Of a stretch of 64,000 bases of DNA, positions 37,562 through 50,205 are shown in pieces. The position numbers were made by a program, and so were the translations under genes. Each line of letters starts with the position of its first letter. Positions within the stretch are counted from its first letter, which is position 1. The DNA is taken from the NCBI RefSeq assembly GCF_900186955.1, contig NZ_LT906438.1, positions 2,728,001 through 2,792,000 of the forward strand, written 5' to 3'. Source of the DNA: Bacillus pumilus. Lineage in GTDB: Bacteria > Bacillota > Bacilli > Bacillales > Bacillaceae. Under the pieces are notes generated by a model that ran no database searches, was not told the DNA's origin, and saw nothing but the letters and a program-made list of their open reading frames with translations.

Positions 37562-38296
37562 TTGTTGTCTAAAGACGAATTACATCATTTGAAGCAGCGA
37601 CTTCTCGATGAAAAGCACGAACTCGAAGCCAAAAGCCATGACGATGAACAAAAAGTATCATTTCCTTATGATTCGGTCGGAGACCTGTCAGCCTATGATA
37701 ATCACCCAGGTGATCAAGGGACAGAGCTGTTCGAACGCGGGAAAGATATTGCGTTAAACAGTTTGGAACATGAACATCTGTTAGACGTTAATGAAGCACT
37801 TCAAGCCATCACAGACGGCTCTTATGGGCTATGCAAGGTCTGTAAATCCCCTATCCCAAAGGAACGCTTAGAGGCCTTACCTAGTGCCGTCACATGCACA
37901 GAGCATTCAAAAGAACAAACCGTTTCACAAAACCGTCCGATTGAAGAGGATTTATTAAGTCCGCCATCAGGGCAATTCGAAAATGAAGAAAGTGCAGCCT
38001 ATGATGGAGAGGATGCATATCAAGACGTAGAACGCTACGGAAACTCTGATACTCCGTCCGATATGGAATTTCCTCCATTGACATACGATGATGTGTATAC
38101 ACAATCAGAAGATGAAGATTATGTCGAAGACTATGAAGGATTCGCAGCTGCTGATATTGAGGGCAAAGCAAGCAAAGTATATCCAAATAAAGCCCACGAA
38201 GCCTATGAAGAGGCATTGGACGAAGAAGGCGTCATGACCGTATTTGGTGACTTGAAGCCGTACGAAGAAGAACCTTATACAGAAGAAAATCATTAG
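37562..38296 (+). CDS. yteA: DksA/TraR-type zinc-finger protein YteA
   Basis: This 244-residue acidic protein has a DksA-like finger near residue 95, YGLCKVCKSPIPKERLEALP then TCTEH, giving CxxC-x17-CxxH, one His in place of Cys. The N-terminal part carries the family text SYDNHPGDQ-like SAYDNHPGDQGTELFERGKD. The long C-terminal half is Asp/Glu/Tyr-rich. The role in Bacillus is unproven. An ATG at 37553 touches the AAAGG site, so TTG 37562, eight bases further, is the likely start. Confidence 0.85.
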   Translation: MLSKDELHHLKQRLLDEKHELEAKSHDDEQKVSFPYDSVGDLSAYDNHPGDQGTELFERGKDIALNSLEHEHLLDVNEALQAITDGSYGLCKVCKSPIPKERLEALPSAVTCTEHSKEQTVSQNRPIEEDLLSPPSGQFENEESAAYDGEDAYQDVERYGNSDTPSDMEFPPLTYDDVYTQSEDEDYVEDYEGFAAADIEGKASKVYPNKAHEAYEEALDEEGVMTVFGDLKPYEEEPYTEENH

Positions 38297-38382
38297 TCCC
38301 CTCATAATGGGGGCTTCATGTTTATATCATGTAATGATTGGGAAATCACTTTAAGAGTGAATTTGATTGGAGGAGATTCTTA

Positions 38383-38859
38383 ATGGCGAGAAAAAGTATC
38401 ATTTGGGCAGTGGTTGTCTTCTTTATTACATACGCATTATTCTCTATTGCCGGATTCTTGTTTCCGATTGACAGAGAGTGGTATGATGCATTAAATAAAC
38501 CGGAATGGACACCGAGTGGTGGAGTAATTGGCGCTGTGTGGGCTGTCTTATTTGCTCTCATCTCGTTGTCCGCAGCGATCATTTATGGAAAATATGGATT
38601 TCAAAAAATCACTTTACCCTTTTGGATTCTTTTTCTTTTAAATTACGTATTTAATCAAGCCTTTAGTTTTTTTCAATTTACACAAAAAGATTTATTCGCA
38701 GCTACGATCGACTGCCTGCTTGTAGCGCTGACAGCACTTGCTCTTGTTATCGTCTCGCGTAAACTAAGCAAAGTCGTTCCAATTTTACTAATTCCTTATG
38801 TCTTATGGGGCTTCTTTGCAACATACTTGTCTTATACGATCTATTCCATGAACATGTAA
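38383..38859 (+). CDS. tspO: TspO/MBR tryptophan-rich sensory protein
   Basis: This 158-residue five-helix membrane protein carries the TspO signature WYDALNKPEWTPSGGVIGAVW. TspO homologues bind and degrade porphyrins and are linked to stress responses. The start is ATG at 38383 after GGAGGAG. It matches B. subtilis ytaB/tspO, which lies next to the trnB cluster. Confidence 0.93.
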   Translation: MARKSIIWAVVVFFITYALFSIAGFLFPIDREWYDALNKPEWTPSGGVIGAVWAVLFALISLSAAIIYGKYGFQKITLPFWILFLLNYVFNQAFSFFQFTQKDLFAATIDCLLVALTALALVIVSRKLSKVVPILLIPYVLWGFFATYLSYTIYSMNM

Positions 38860-38861
38860 AA

Positions 38862-38893
38862 AAAGACCGCTATAATGGCGGTCTTTCTTTTTT
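38862..38893 (+). terminator. Terminator of tspO
   Basis: AAAGACCGC pairs with GCGGTCTTT and is followed by C and T6, facing the end of the tRNA cluster. Confidence 0.85.
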
Positions 38894-38938
38894 GAAGAAA
38901 ATAAAAAAGAGATCTTTGACAAGACCTCTTTCTAAACA

Positions 38939-39010
38939 TGACCCGTACGGGATTCGAACCCGTGTTACCGCCGTGAAAGGGCGGTGTCTTAACCGCTTGA
39001 CCAACGGGCC
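38939..39010 (-). tRNA. tRNA-Glu (UUC)
   Basis: A 72-nt cloverleaf without encoded CCA. The anticodon TTC sits in CCTTTCACGG and the T-arm reads GGTTCGAATCC. It is the last tRNA of the 21-gene cluster. Confidence 0.96.
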
Positions 39011-39017
39011 AGATAAA

Positions 39018-39108
39018 TGGCGGAGAAGGAGGGATTTGAACCCTCGCGCCGCTCGCGCGACCTACACCCTTAGCAGGGGCGCCTCTTCAGCCACTTGAGT
39101 ACTTCTCC
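39018..39108 (-). tRNA. tRNA-Ser (GCU)
   Basis: A 91-nt class II tRNA with long variable arm and encoded CCA. The acceptor GGAGAAG pairs with CTTCTCC; anticodon GCT. Confidence 0.96.
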
Positions 39109-39111
39109 ATT

Positions 39112-39186
39112 TGGCTCCGCAGGTAGGACTCGAACCTACGACCGATCGGTTAACAGCCGATAGCTCTACCACTGAGCTACTGCGGA
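39112..39186 (-). tRNA. tRNA-Asn (GUU)
   Basis: A 75-nt gene with CCA encoded. The acceptor TCCGCAG pairs with CTGCGGA; the anticodon loop is CTGTTAA. Confidence 0.96.
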
Positions 39187-39192
39187 ATATCA

Positions 39193-39269
<77 letters not shown>

Positions 39270-39286
39270 ATGAATGGATATACAAA

Positions 39287-39360
39287 TGGAGCGGGTGATG
39301 GGAATCGAACCCACGACATCAGCTTGGAAGGCTGAGGTTTTACCACTAAACTACACCCGC
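39287..39360 (-). tRNA. tRNA-Gly (UCC)
   Basis: A 74-nt gene with CCA encoded. Acceptor GCGGGTG; anticodon TCC. Confidence 0.96.
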
Positions 39361-39371
39361 AAATATATGTA

Positions 39372-39448
39372 TGGGGCGATTGATGGGAATCGAACCCACG
39401 AGTGCCAGAGCCACAATCTGGTGCGTTAACCACTTCGCCACAACCGCC
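39372..39448 (-). tRNA. tRNA-His (GUG)
   Basis: A 77-nt gene with CCA encoded. The acceptor stem has the extra G-1 pair typical of tRNA-His (GGCGGTTG with CAATCGCC); anticodon GTG. Confidence 0.96.
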
Positions 39449-39474
39449 ATACTATCAATATTTTTTTATAAAAG

Positions 39475-39547
<73 letters not shown>

Positions 39548-39565
39548 AAGTATTCATTTTAAAAA

Positions 39566-39642
39566 TGGCGGTCCGGACGGGACTCGAACCCGCGACCTCC
39601 TGCGTGACAGGCAGGCATTCTAACCAACTGAACTACCGGACC
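39566..39642 (-). tRNA. tRNA-Asp (GUC)
   Basis: A 77-nt gene with CCA encoded. Acceptor GGTCCGG; anticodon loop CTGTCAC. Confidence 0.96.
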
Positions 39643-39689
39643 ATTTTGGTTGCACTCATTGAGCACTCCCTATTGGTGTATAAAATAAT

Positions 39690-39767
<78 letters not shown>

Positions 39768-39790
39768 ATGATATAAGTTTTTGAAAAATA

Positions 39791-39883
39791 TGGCGGAGGA
39801 AGAGGGATTCGAACCCCCGCGGGCTTTGACACCCCTGTCGGTTTTCAAGACCGATCCCTTCAGCCGGACTTGGGTATTCCTCC
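39791..39883 (-). tRNA. tRNA-Ser (UGA)
   Basis: A 93-nt class II tRNA with CCA encoded. Acceptor GGAGGAA; anticodon TGA in CTTGAAA; long variable arm. Confidence 0.96.
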
Positions 39884-39890
39884 GTATAGA

Positions 39891-39967
39891 TGGTGGACCT
39901 TGTAGGACTCGAACCTACGACCGGACGGTTATGAGCCGTCTGCTCTAACCAACTGAGCTAAAGGTCC
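39891..39967 (-). tRNA. tRNA-Ile2 (CAU, lysidine-modified)
   Basis: A 77-nt gene with CCA encoded and anticodon CAT. Acceptor GGACCTT and its position between Met and Ser match the B. subtilis minor tRNA-Ile, whose C34 is converted to lysidine by TilS to read AUA. It would be mislabelled Met from the anticodon alone. Confidence 0.88.
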
Positions 39968-39971
39968 TTTA

Positions 39972-40045
39972 TAGCGGCGGAGGGGATCGAACCCCCGACC
40001 TCACGGGTATGAACCGTACGCTCTAGCCAGCTGAGCTACACCGCC
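39972..40045 (-). tRNA. Elongator tRNA-Met (CAU)
   Basis: A 74-nt gene without encoded CCA. Acceptor GGCGGTG; anticodon loop TTCATAC. Sequence and place match elongator Met in trnB of B. subtilis. Confidence 0.92.
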
Positions 40046-40069
40046 ATGATCAAAATAATCTTTTAAAAG

Positions 40070-40142
40070 TGGAGCCTAGCGGGATCGAACCGCTGACCTC
40101 CTGCGTGCAAGGCAGGCGCTCTCCCAGCTGAGCTAAGGCCCC
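40070..40142 (-). tRNA. tRNA-Ala (UGC)
   Basis: A 73-nt gene without encoded CCA. Acceptor GGGGCCT; anticodon loop CTTGCAC. Confidence 0.96.
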
Positions 40143-40150
40143 ATAAAAGA

Positions 40151-40227
40151 TGGTCGGGAAGACAGGATTCGAACCTGCGACCCCTTGGTCCCAAACCAAG
40201 TGCTCTACCAAGCTGAGCTACTTCCCG
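40151..40227 (-). tRNA. tRNA-Pro (UGG)
   Basis: A 77-nt gene with CCA encoded. Acceptor CGGGAAG; anticodon TGG in TTTGGGA. Confidence 0.96.
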
Positions 40228-40234
40228 ATCTTAA

Positions 40235-40311
40235 TGGCGCGCCCGAGAGGAGTCGAACCCCTAACCTTTTGATCCGTAGTCAAACGCTCTATCCAATTGA
40301 GCTACGGGCGC
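40235..40311 (-). tRNA. tRNA-Arg (ACG)
   Basis: A 77-nt gene with CCA encoded. Acceptor GCGCCCG; anticodon ACG, expected to be edited to inosine. Confidence 0.96.
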
Positions 40312-40322
40312 TTATTTTATAA

Positions 40323-40408
40323 TGCCGAGGGCCGGACTTGAACCGGCACGGTAGTCACCTACCGCAGGATTTTAAGTCCTGTGTGTCTGCCAATTCCACC
40401 ACCCCGGC
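40323..40408 (-). tRNA. tRNA-Leu (UAA)
   Basis: An 86-nt class II tRNA without encoded CCA. Acceptor GCCGGGG; anticodon TAA in CTTAAAA. Confidence 0.95.
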
Positions 40409-40420
40409 GTGGATGGTATA

Positions 40421-40492
40421 AGCGGAAGACGGGATTCGAACCCGCGACCCCCACCTTGGCAAGGTGGTGTTCTACCACTGAACTACTTCCGC
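40421..40492 (-). tRNA. tRNA-Gly (GCC)
   Basis: A 72-nt gene without encoded CCA. Acceptor GCGGAAG; anticodon loop TTGCCAA. Confidence 0.95.
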
Positions 40493-40522
40493 ATTACAGG
40501 ATTTCTTTATTTTATTTGGCAA

Positions 40523-40605
40523 TGCGGGTGAAGGGACTTGAACCCCCACGTCATAAAGACACTAGATCCTAAGTCTAGCGCGTCTGCCAATTCCGCCACA
40601 CCCGC
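40523..40605 (-). tRNA. tRNA-Leu (UAG)
   Basis: An 83-nt class II tRNA without encoded CCA. Acceptor GCGGGTG; anticodon TAG in CTTAGGA. Confidence 0.95.
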
Positions 40606-40613
40606 ATGAAACA

Positions 40614-40689
40614 TGGTGAGCCATGAAGGACTCGAACCTTCGACCCTCTGATTAAAAGTCAGATGCTCTACCAACTGAGCTAATGGCTC
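40614..40689 (-). tRNA. tRNA-Lys (UUU)
   Basis: A 76-nt gene with CCA encoded. Acceptor GAGCCAT; anticodon loop CTTTTAA. Confidence 0.96.
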
Positions 40690-40726
40690 GCTTTAAAAGC
40701 GACTTGTCTATCTTACCATATGAAAC

Positions 40727-40802
<76 letters not shown>

Positions 40803-40835
40803 TTTATCTATCCTAACATTATGTAAGAATAAATA

Positions 40836-40911
40836 TGGTGGAGGATGACGGGCTCGAACCGCCGACCCTCTGCTTGTAAGGCAGATGCTCTCCCAGCTGA
40901 GCTAATCCTCC
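40836..40911 (-). tRNA. tRNA-Val (UAC)
   Basis: A 76-nt gene with CCA encoded. Acceptor GGAGGAT; anticodon loop CTTACAA. It is the first tRNA transcribed, about 33 bp after the -10 box of the cluster promoter. Confidence 0.96.
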
Positions 40912-40944
40912 ACTATGTAGGAATCTCTCGATCCGACAAAGATT

Positions 40945-40973
40945 ATTATATACAGGTTTTCATCATTTGTAAA
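40945..40973 (-). promoter_or_regulatory. Promoter of the 21-tRNA cluster
   Basis: On the minus strand TTTACA (40968-40973), exactly 17 bp, TATAAT (40945-40950) directly precedes tRNA-Val. The rest of the 473-bp gap between tRNA-Val and 5S rRNA holds the rrn terminator and AT-rich sequence in which I see no gene. Confidence 0.85.
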
Positions 40974-41345
40974 GGCTATATTAAAAAAATTTTATTTCAA
41001 TTTTCATTACGTATTTCTTTTAACAAATGACCTTTATTTCCTCTATTCAAACAGCGTGATCTAACGTTCATCACTTAAACTTCTCCACTCTATATTCTCT
41101 TTAAAAACGGGCAATTCCTTTATAAATATGAACATCTCACATTAGATACAGTATGTCCGAAATGGAATTATCTACTAATAACGATATAGAGCTCTTCTAT
41201 CATTTATTAATCTAACTCTCTACTGGTTTAACTGAAACGCTCGATCTCTTTTGTTTTAATGTGTTTCACATGCTTGTAAATGAGTTAGAGTGTCGAAACG
41301 TTCATCAAACAAGTGCAATCAGCAGCATATTTTCTCAAGAAGCAC

Positions 41346-41376
41346 AAAAAAGACCAGTTCCGTATGGAACTGATCC
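41346..41376 (-). terminator. Terminator of the rRNA operon after 5S
   Basis: GATCAGTTCC pairs with GGAACTGGTC around ATAC (one G-T pair) and is followed by T6 on the minus strand, about 9 nt after the 5S gene. Confidence 0.87.
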
Positions 41377-41384
41377 TTATACAA

Positions 41385-41500
41385 GCTTGGCGGCGTCCTA
41401 CTCTCACAGGGGGAGACCCCCAACTACCATCGGCGCTGAAGAGCTTAACTTCCGTGTTCGGTATGGGAACGGGTGTGACCTCTTCGCTATCGCCACCAAA
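41385..41500 (-). rRNA. rrf: 5S ribosomal RNA
   Basis: A 116-nt sequence beginning TTTGGTGGCGATAGCG and ending CGCCGCCAAGC, with the conserved CCGAACACGGAAGTTAAG loop region. Ends are set by pairing and may shift by a base or two. Confidence 0.96.
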
Positions 41501-41563
41501 CCTGATGGAGAGAATGTTCTCTCAAAACTAGATAACAATGTTCAAACTTCACATTAGAATATA

Positions 41564-44492
<2,929 letters not shown>

Positions 44493-44664
44493 ATTTCTTA
44501 CTTTAGAAAGAATCACTATGTGTGATGAACTTTGCATTGCATTCAATGTGAATGTATTACTTATTGTTATCTAGTTTTCAAAGAACAATCCTGTCTCGCT
44601 AGAGACATGTCTTGAAGGAATGATCCTTCAAAACTAAACAAGACGAAAACGCACACTGCTCCAT

Positions 44665-46222
<1,558 letters not shown>

Positions 46223-46422
46223 TATGCAGGATGCATATCACACATGCGTTGCTACACGATGTAGCGAACTTAGCATGTGATCATTTCCTGCCTCGTCAGC
46301 GTTTGACTGACTACCTATGATGTTTCATAGGATTTTTTTATAAAAACTCGAATTAACAGGTACGTTTTGTCTTGTTTAGTTTTCAAAGATCATCTTCGCC
46401 GTCTCTCAGAGGCGACTTTATT

Positions 46423-46451
46423 AATATAACATTCTATCAAGATAAAGTCAA
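46423..46451 (-). promoter_or_regulatory. rrn promoter P2
   Basis: TTGACT (46446-46451), 17 bp, TATATT (46423-46428) on the minus strand. About 200 nt of leader follows before 16S, containing TCTTTGAAAACTAAAC-type sequence seen in Bacillus rrn leaders. Confidence 0.83.
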
Positions 46452-46504
46452 CAACTTTTTTCTTTATGTTATTTAATAACCGCGCTGTTTTAGCGGCGAA
46501 TACA

Positions 46505-46533
46505 AATATAACACCTTTTGAGAAAGGAAACAA
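46505..46533 (-). promoter_or_regulatory. rrn promoter P1
   Basis: TTGTTT (46528-46533), 17 bp, TATATT (46505-46510) on the minus strand, 82 bp upstream of P2. Tandem promoters are usual for Bacillus rrn operons. Confidence 0.7.
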
Positions 46534-46661
46534 GTATTTTTTCTAAATAATTTATTTTTTCTTATCTCTTCCTATATAATCATACAAAAATTAATTGTCA
46601 CAGGAATTCTCTATTGTTGATCCTGAAGGTCTTTAGTATATTTATAATAGAAGAAAACTAA

Positions 46662-46752
46662 ATAACCGCAGGGGGAGCTTTGTGCTGAGAGTGAACACTC
46701 GTTGTTCTGACCCTTTGAACCTGTCAGTTAATACTGAAGTAGGAATGTGGAT
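46662..46752 (+). promoter_or_regulatory. TPP (Thi-box) riboswitch upstream of thiT
   Basis: The conserved blocks CAGGGGGAGC, CTGAGAGTGAAC, GACCCTTTGAACCTG and AGTTAATACTG-AGTAGGAATGTGG are in canonical order. It lies 108 bp before thiT, so thiamine pyrophosphate should repress the thiamine transporter gene. Confidence 0.95.
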
Positions 46753-46822
46753 TCAATTGAATACATGTGGTGTATTCAACTCGATATGTTTTTCTATGAA
46801 TAACATACTCATCCTTACACGG

Positions 46823-46860
46823 TCTCTCCTTGCTCAATTCATGAAAAGGGAGATTTTTTT
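46823..46860 (+). terminator. Expression-platform hairpin of the TPP riboswitch
   Basis: TCTCTCCTT can pair with AAAAGGGAGA, followed by T7 and then the thiT ATG. The right arm GGGAG is also the thiT ribosome site, so the hairpin could act as terminator, translation block or both. Confidence 0.7.
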
Positions 46861-47436
46861 ATGCAGCAATCAAATCAATTGGTACGACTGATGGAAATCG
46901 CAATTATGACTTCACTTGCACTAGTATTAGATTACTTATCAGGTCTCTTTTTAAGAATGCCGAACGGCGGATCTCTTGCGCTGATTATGATACCCGTCAT
47001 TCTTATGTCTATTAGATGGGGAATATCAACCGGGTTTATCATTGGTGTGCTTATTGCAGGCCTTCAACTGATGAATGGCCCTATTATCGCTACACCAGTT
47101 CAAGGATTTCTCGATTATTTCGTCGCATCTGTTGTCATTTCCCTAAGCGGCCTCTTTTCTGGATTGATTAAAAAAACCATTCAGGACCAAAAGCGAAAGC
47201 AGCAATTCATCTATATTACCTTATCCGTATTTGTTGCAAGTTTCTTTAGACTGTTGACGTTCTTTATTTCTGGTGTTGTTTTCTTTTCTCAGTATGCACC
47301 AAAAGGAACACCGGGTTGGGTTTACTCTTTAATTTATAACAGCACATATATGGTTCCTTCATTTATTATTTGCAGTATCGTTCTTTGCATACTCATACCA
47401 AGTGCATCTCGTTTGGTTTTTCCTCACAAAAAATAA
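46861..47436 (+). CDS. thiT: Thiamine ECF transporter S-component ThiT (YuaJ)
   Basis: This 191-residue protein has about six membrane helices and the ThiT family N-terminus (MEIAIMTSLALVLDYLSG) and later TPVQGFLDY. It binds thiamine and works with the shared EcfAA'T module encoded elsewhere. The ribosome site GGGAG is eight bases upstream, inside the riboswitch hairpin. It follows the rrn operon as yuaJ does in B. subtilis. Confidence 0.93.
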   Translation: MQQSNQLVRLMEIAIMTSLALVLDYLSGLFLRMPNGGSLALIMIPVILMSIRWGISTGFIIGVLIAGLQLMNGPIIATPVQGFLDYFVASVVISLSGLFSGLIKKTIQDQKRKQQFIYITLSVFVASFFRLLTFFISGVVFFSQYAPKGTPGWVYSLIYNSTYMVPSFIICSIVLCILIPSASRLVFPHKK

Positions 47437-47464
47437 CTGGCTGATTTCAGCTGGTTATTTTTTT
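47434..47464 (+). terminator. Terminator of thiT
   Basis: AACTGGCTG pairs with CAGCTGGTT (two G-T pairs) around ATTT, then A and T7. Confidence 0.8.
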
Positions 47465-47528
47465 ATGCATAAATTGCCGCTCTATGGAATCTATTAATAG
47501 TAGAAGATTTCATGTTGGAGGTACGCCA

Positions 47529-47717
47529 ATGAACCCTTACTCCATTATGCTGTGCTGTTATATTCTCAGTCTTGCTTATTTTTTGGCAGGTTTCTATGAA
47601 GCTTTAAAGATAGCAGGAATAAAAGGAAAAGTAGAAGCTTCTCCTCTTATCTCTTATATGCTTTTAGCTATGCTTTTCACTTTTTTCTCTCATTATTATT
47701 GGAAGCTGACGATTTAA
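47529..47717 (+). CDS. Small membrane protein, 62 aa
   Basis: ATG at 47529 with TTGGAGG eight bases upstream encodes two hydrophobic segments (YSIMLCCYILSLAYFLAGFY and SYMLLAMLFTFFSHYYW) joined by a short basic loop. I do not recognise the family. Its end overlaps the convergent acetyltransferase by 41 bases. Confidence 0.62.
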   Translation: MNPYSIMLCCYILSLAYFLAGFYEALKIAGIKGKVEASPLISYMLLAMLFTFFSHYYWKLTI

Positions 47718-48231
47718 TTCGGTGTAGATGGTCATTTAATACAGGCAGCTCCCACCCATACCCTATTTCATCATGCTTCTCGCCAGCCAGCTCGAACTGG
47801 CTGGTAACGACAAAATGAGGTTGAAGCTTTTGATAAAAATGCTTTGCCGAATTTTGTTCAAATACCCACAGCATGATATTCTGATACCCTTTCTCTATTA
47901 AATAGCTCACTCCTTCTGTAATTAAAGCGATACCTGCTCCTGATTTCTGTTTCTCTTGCAATAAATAGATCGCATAAAGTTCTCCATCATATGTTGGATA
48001 GCGCTCATCACGTTGTTTTCCAAAAGAAGCAAAACCAAATACCCCCTCGTCATCTTCTGCGACAAACGTCCCTTCAAGTGACCTTCTTCTCCAGCTCTCT
48101 TCTCGATCTTCTATATTTAAACCATCCAAATAATCCTGATTAATAATGCCTTGATAAGTCGTCTGCCAGCTCTTCACATGTATTTCGGCAATTTTAGGAA
48201 TATCTTTTTGTACAGCATGTCTCACCTTCAT
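47677..48231 (-). CDS. yuaI: GNAT acetyltransferase (YuaI-like)
   Basis: This 184-residue N-acetyltransferase has IHVKSWQTTYQGIINQDYL near the start, GELYAIYLLQEKQKSGAG as the acetyl-CoA site (QKSGAG), and LWVFEQNSAKHFYQKL. The substrate is unknown. The start ATG at 48231 is eight bases after AAGGAG. The position between thiT and yuaG suggests B. subtilis yuaI. Confidence 0.8.
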   Translation of the reverse strand: MKVRHAVQKDIPKIAEIHVKSWQTTYQGIINQDYLDGLNIEDREESWRRRSLEGTFVAEDDEGVFGFASFGKQRDERYPTYDGELYAIYLLQEKQKSGAGIALITEGVSYLIEKGYQNIMLWVFEQNSAKHFYQKLQPHFVVTSQFELAGEKHDEIGYGWELPVLNDHLHRIKSSASNNNERKK

Positions 48232-48316
48232 CCGCGCCACTCCTTCTCACTGTTTTCATCCTATCTTTATTATGATAAATTCCTATTTCCTAAAATTCAA
48301 TCAATAAAGGATATTC

Positions 48317-48346
48317 GTTGACATTTTGTCAACACACCTTTATATT
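48317..48346 (+). promoter_or_regulatory. Promoter with palindromic operator for the HTH-SEDS operon
   Basis: TTGACA (48318-48323), 17 bp, TATATT (48341-48346) is a near-consensus promoter. The -35 is embedded in a perfect dyad GTTGACA-TTT-TGTCAAC (48317-48333). A second perfect palindrome, CTTCTATAGAAG, lies at 48358-48369. These are likely binding sites for the HTH protein encoded next. Confidence 0.75.
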
Positions 48347-48400
48347 GGGTACGACTTCTTCTATAGAAGAGTTGATACATCATACAAAGGATGGTGTAAA

Positions 48401-49036
48401 ATGGATTCTAAAACAACTGAGCTTGGGTCTCTCTTAAAGGAAAGATTGCAACAACGTTCTTTATCTTTAAGAGAGCTCAGCACATACACAGAAATTGATA
48501 AAGCGACACTGTCTCGAATCATGAATGGAAAAAGAAAACCAACTTTGAATCATCTGCAGCGGCTTTCAGATTCTCTGAACCTATCATTAGATCAACTATT
48601 AGCTGCTTCAGGGTTTCCAATCAAAAACGAAAAGGTACATAGTGATACGTTCATACAAACGGTCGTAGAGATCGAAAAAACACTGAAAGATGAGGAGGTC
48701 TACGACGGTACATTTAGTCAGACCAAATTGAAACAAAAGCTAAACGAATATGAGACCTATAGCCAAACAAACGAGGGAAAAGAAACGATCTCGGCAAAGT
48801 TTGAGAAAAAGATGGAATCGGTAAACGGCGCCGGGCCATTCCTTCAGCATTTGAAAGACATGTACAGCTTATTTATGACCGGACGAGGTACTTCTCGAGA
48901 ATTAATGATGATGGGGAGCGCACTCCTTTATTTCATTATGCCTGTTGACTTAATACCAGATTTTATTTTTCCGATCGGCTATATTGATGATGCTGCGGCT
49001 GTGAAAATCGTCATAGACCAGCTGACAAATAGGTAG
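48401..49036 (+). CDS. XRE-family HTH regulator fused to DUF1232
   Basis: This 211-residue protein has a helix-turn-helix at about residues 10-65 (LRELSTYTEIDKATLSRIMN), a charged linker, and a C-terminal hydrophobic DUF1232/YkvA-like domain (ALLYFIMPVDLIPDFIFPIG). Such fusion could tether a repressor to the membrane; this is inference. The start ATG at 48401 follows AAAGGA. It heads an operon with two SEDS genes (14-bp gap, then 4-bp overlap) and probably controls its own promoter. The unit is absent between yuaI and yuaG in B. subtilis as I recall it. Confidence 0.85.
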   Translation: MDSKTTELGSLLKERLQQRSLSLRELSTYTEIDKATLSRIMNGKRKPTLNHLQRLSDSLNLSLDQLLAASGFPIKNEKVHSDTFIQTVVEIEKTLKDEEVYDGTFSQTKLKQKLNEYETYSQTNEGKETISAKFEKKMESVNGAGPFLQHLKDMYSLFMTGRGTSRELMMMGSALLYFIMPVDLIPDFIFPIGYIDDAAAVKIVIDQLTNR

Positions 49037-49050
49037 CAGGACAAGACGCT

Positions 49051-50205
49051 ATGAAAAAACAGTACAGCATTGACTTCGTACTTTTACTCACTGTGATTTG
49101 TTTATTTGTCATCAGCCTAATAGCTGTATATAGCGGATCAGGACAGTATGAATCGCAGGATATGTTTTATTTCGTCAAAAGACAAATTTTCTGGTATATC
49201 GTCGGTTTCGGTCTTATGGCCGCTGCTGCATACTTTGATTATGAACTTCTTGAGCGTTTATCTTTTCGGTTATTTACAGGTGGTATTTTTCTCATTATTC
49301 TTGTGCACTTTTTCGGAACGAGTCAAAACGGATCCCAAAGATGGATCAGCTTCGGTTCAATCAAAATTCAGCCATCAGAGTTCATGAAAATTTTTGTGAT
49401 CCTGCTACTAGCGGCTGTCTTGAACCAATACAAGCATCAGCGATTTTCGTTTAAAGAAAGTATCATTCCTACAAGTAAAGTCGTTTGCTGGACCGTTGTC
49501 CCTTTTTTCCTCATCTTAATTCAGCCTGATTTAGGGACAGCGCTCGTGATATTATCTATCGCCTTTACACTGATGCTTGTGTCAGGAATTTCTAGCAAGA
49601 TGATGGCCGCATTAATGGCTTCTTTTATTGCACTTCTTTCATTTTTGGTCTACTTACACAACGAACACTTTGAGCATTTCACAAAAATCATTAAGCCACA
49701 TCAGCTTGATCGCATTTATGGCTGGCTCTCCCCCGATGAATTTGATTCAACATACGGGTATCAGCTGAAACAATCGATGCTCGGCATTGGATCAGGTCAA
49801 TTATTAGGTAGCGGTTTTACACAGGGGCATCAAGTACAAGGTGGCAATATCCCTGAAGCGCATACGGATTTTATATTTGCCGTCATTGGTGAGGAGTTTG
49901 GTTTTATCGGCGCCTCCCTTTTGATGTGTTTGTACTTAATGATGATTTACCGAATCATTCATGTGGCTATGCATGCTAATACGCTTTATGGTTTGTACAT
50001 ATGTGCAGGAGTCGTTGGGCTGATCGTGTTTCAAGTTTTCCAAAACGTAGGGATGACAATCGGTTTAATGCCTGTGACAGGACTCGCGCTTCCTTTTATA
50101 AGCTATGGAGGCAGTGCGCTATTGACGAACATGATCGCCATTGGCCTCGTGTTTAGTGTCAATATCAGGTCATCATCCTATATGTTTGGAGACAACTGGA
50201 ATTGA
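49051..50205 (+). CDS. SEDS-family FtsW/RodA/SpoVE-like protein, copy 1
   Basis: This 384-residue polytopic protein has about ten helices. SEDS hallmarks are QRWISFGSIKIQPSEFMK (residues 96-113), QPDLGTAL near 158 and PEAHTDF at 268-274, where Asp273 corresponds to the catalytic Asp of RodA/FtsW. SEDS proteins polymerise lipid II into glycan with a class B PBP; none is encoded here. The ribosome site is weak. It overlaps the second SEDS gene, so the two may form a pair. Confidence 0.9.
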   Translation: MKKQYSIDFVLLLTVICLFVISLIAVYSGSGQYESQDMFYFVKRQIFWYIVGFGLMAAAAYFDYELLERLSFRLFTGGIFLIILVHFFGTSQNGSQRWISFGSIKIQPSEFMKIFVILLLAAVLNQYKHQRFSFKESIIPTSKVVCWTVVPFFLILIQPDLGTALVILSIAFTLMLVSGISSKMMAALMASFIALLSFLVYLHNEHFEHFTKIIKPHQLDRIYGWLSPDEFDSTYGYQLKQSMLGIGSGQLLGSGFTQGHQVQGGNIPEAHTDFIFAVIGEEFGFIGASLLMCLYLMMIYRIIHVAMHANTLYGLYICAGVVGLIVFQVFQNVGMTIGLMPVTGLALPFISYGGSALLTNMIAIGLVFSVNIRSSSYMFGDNWN

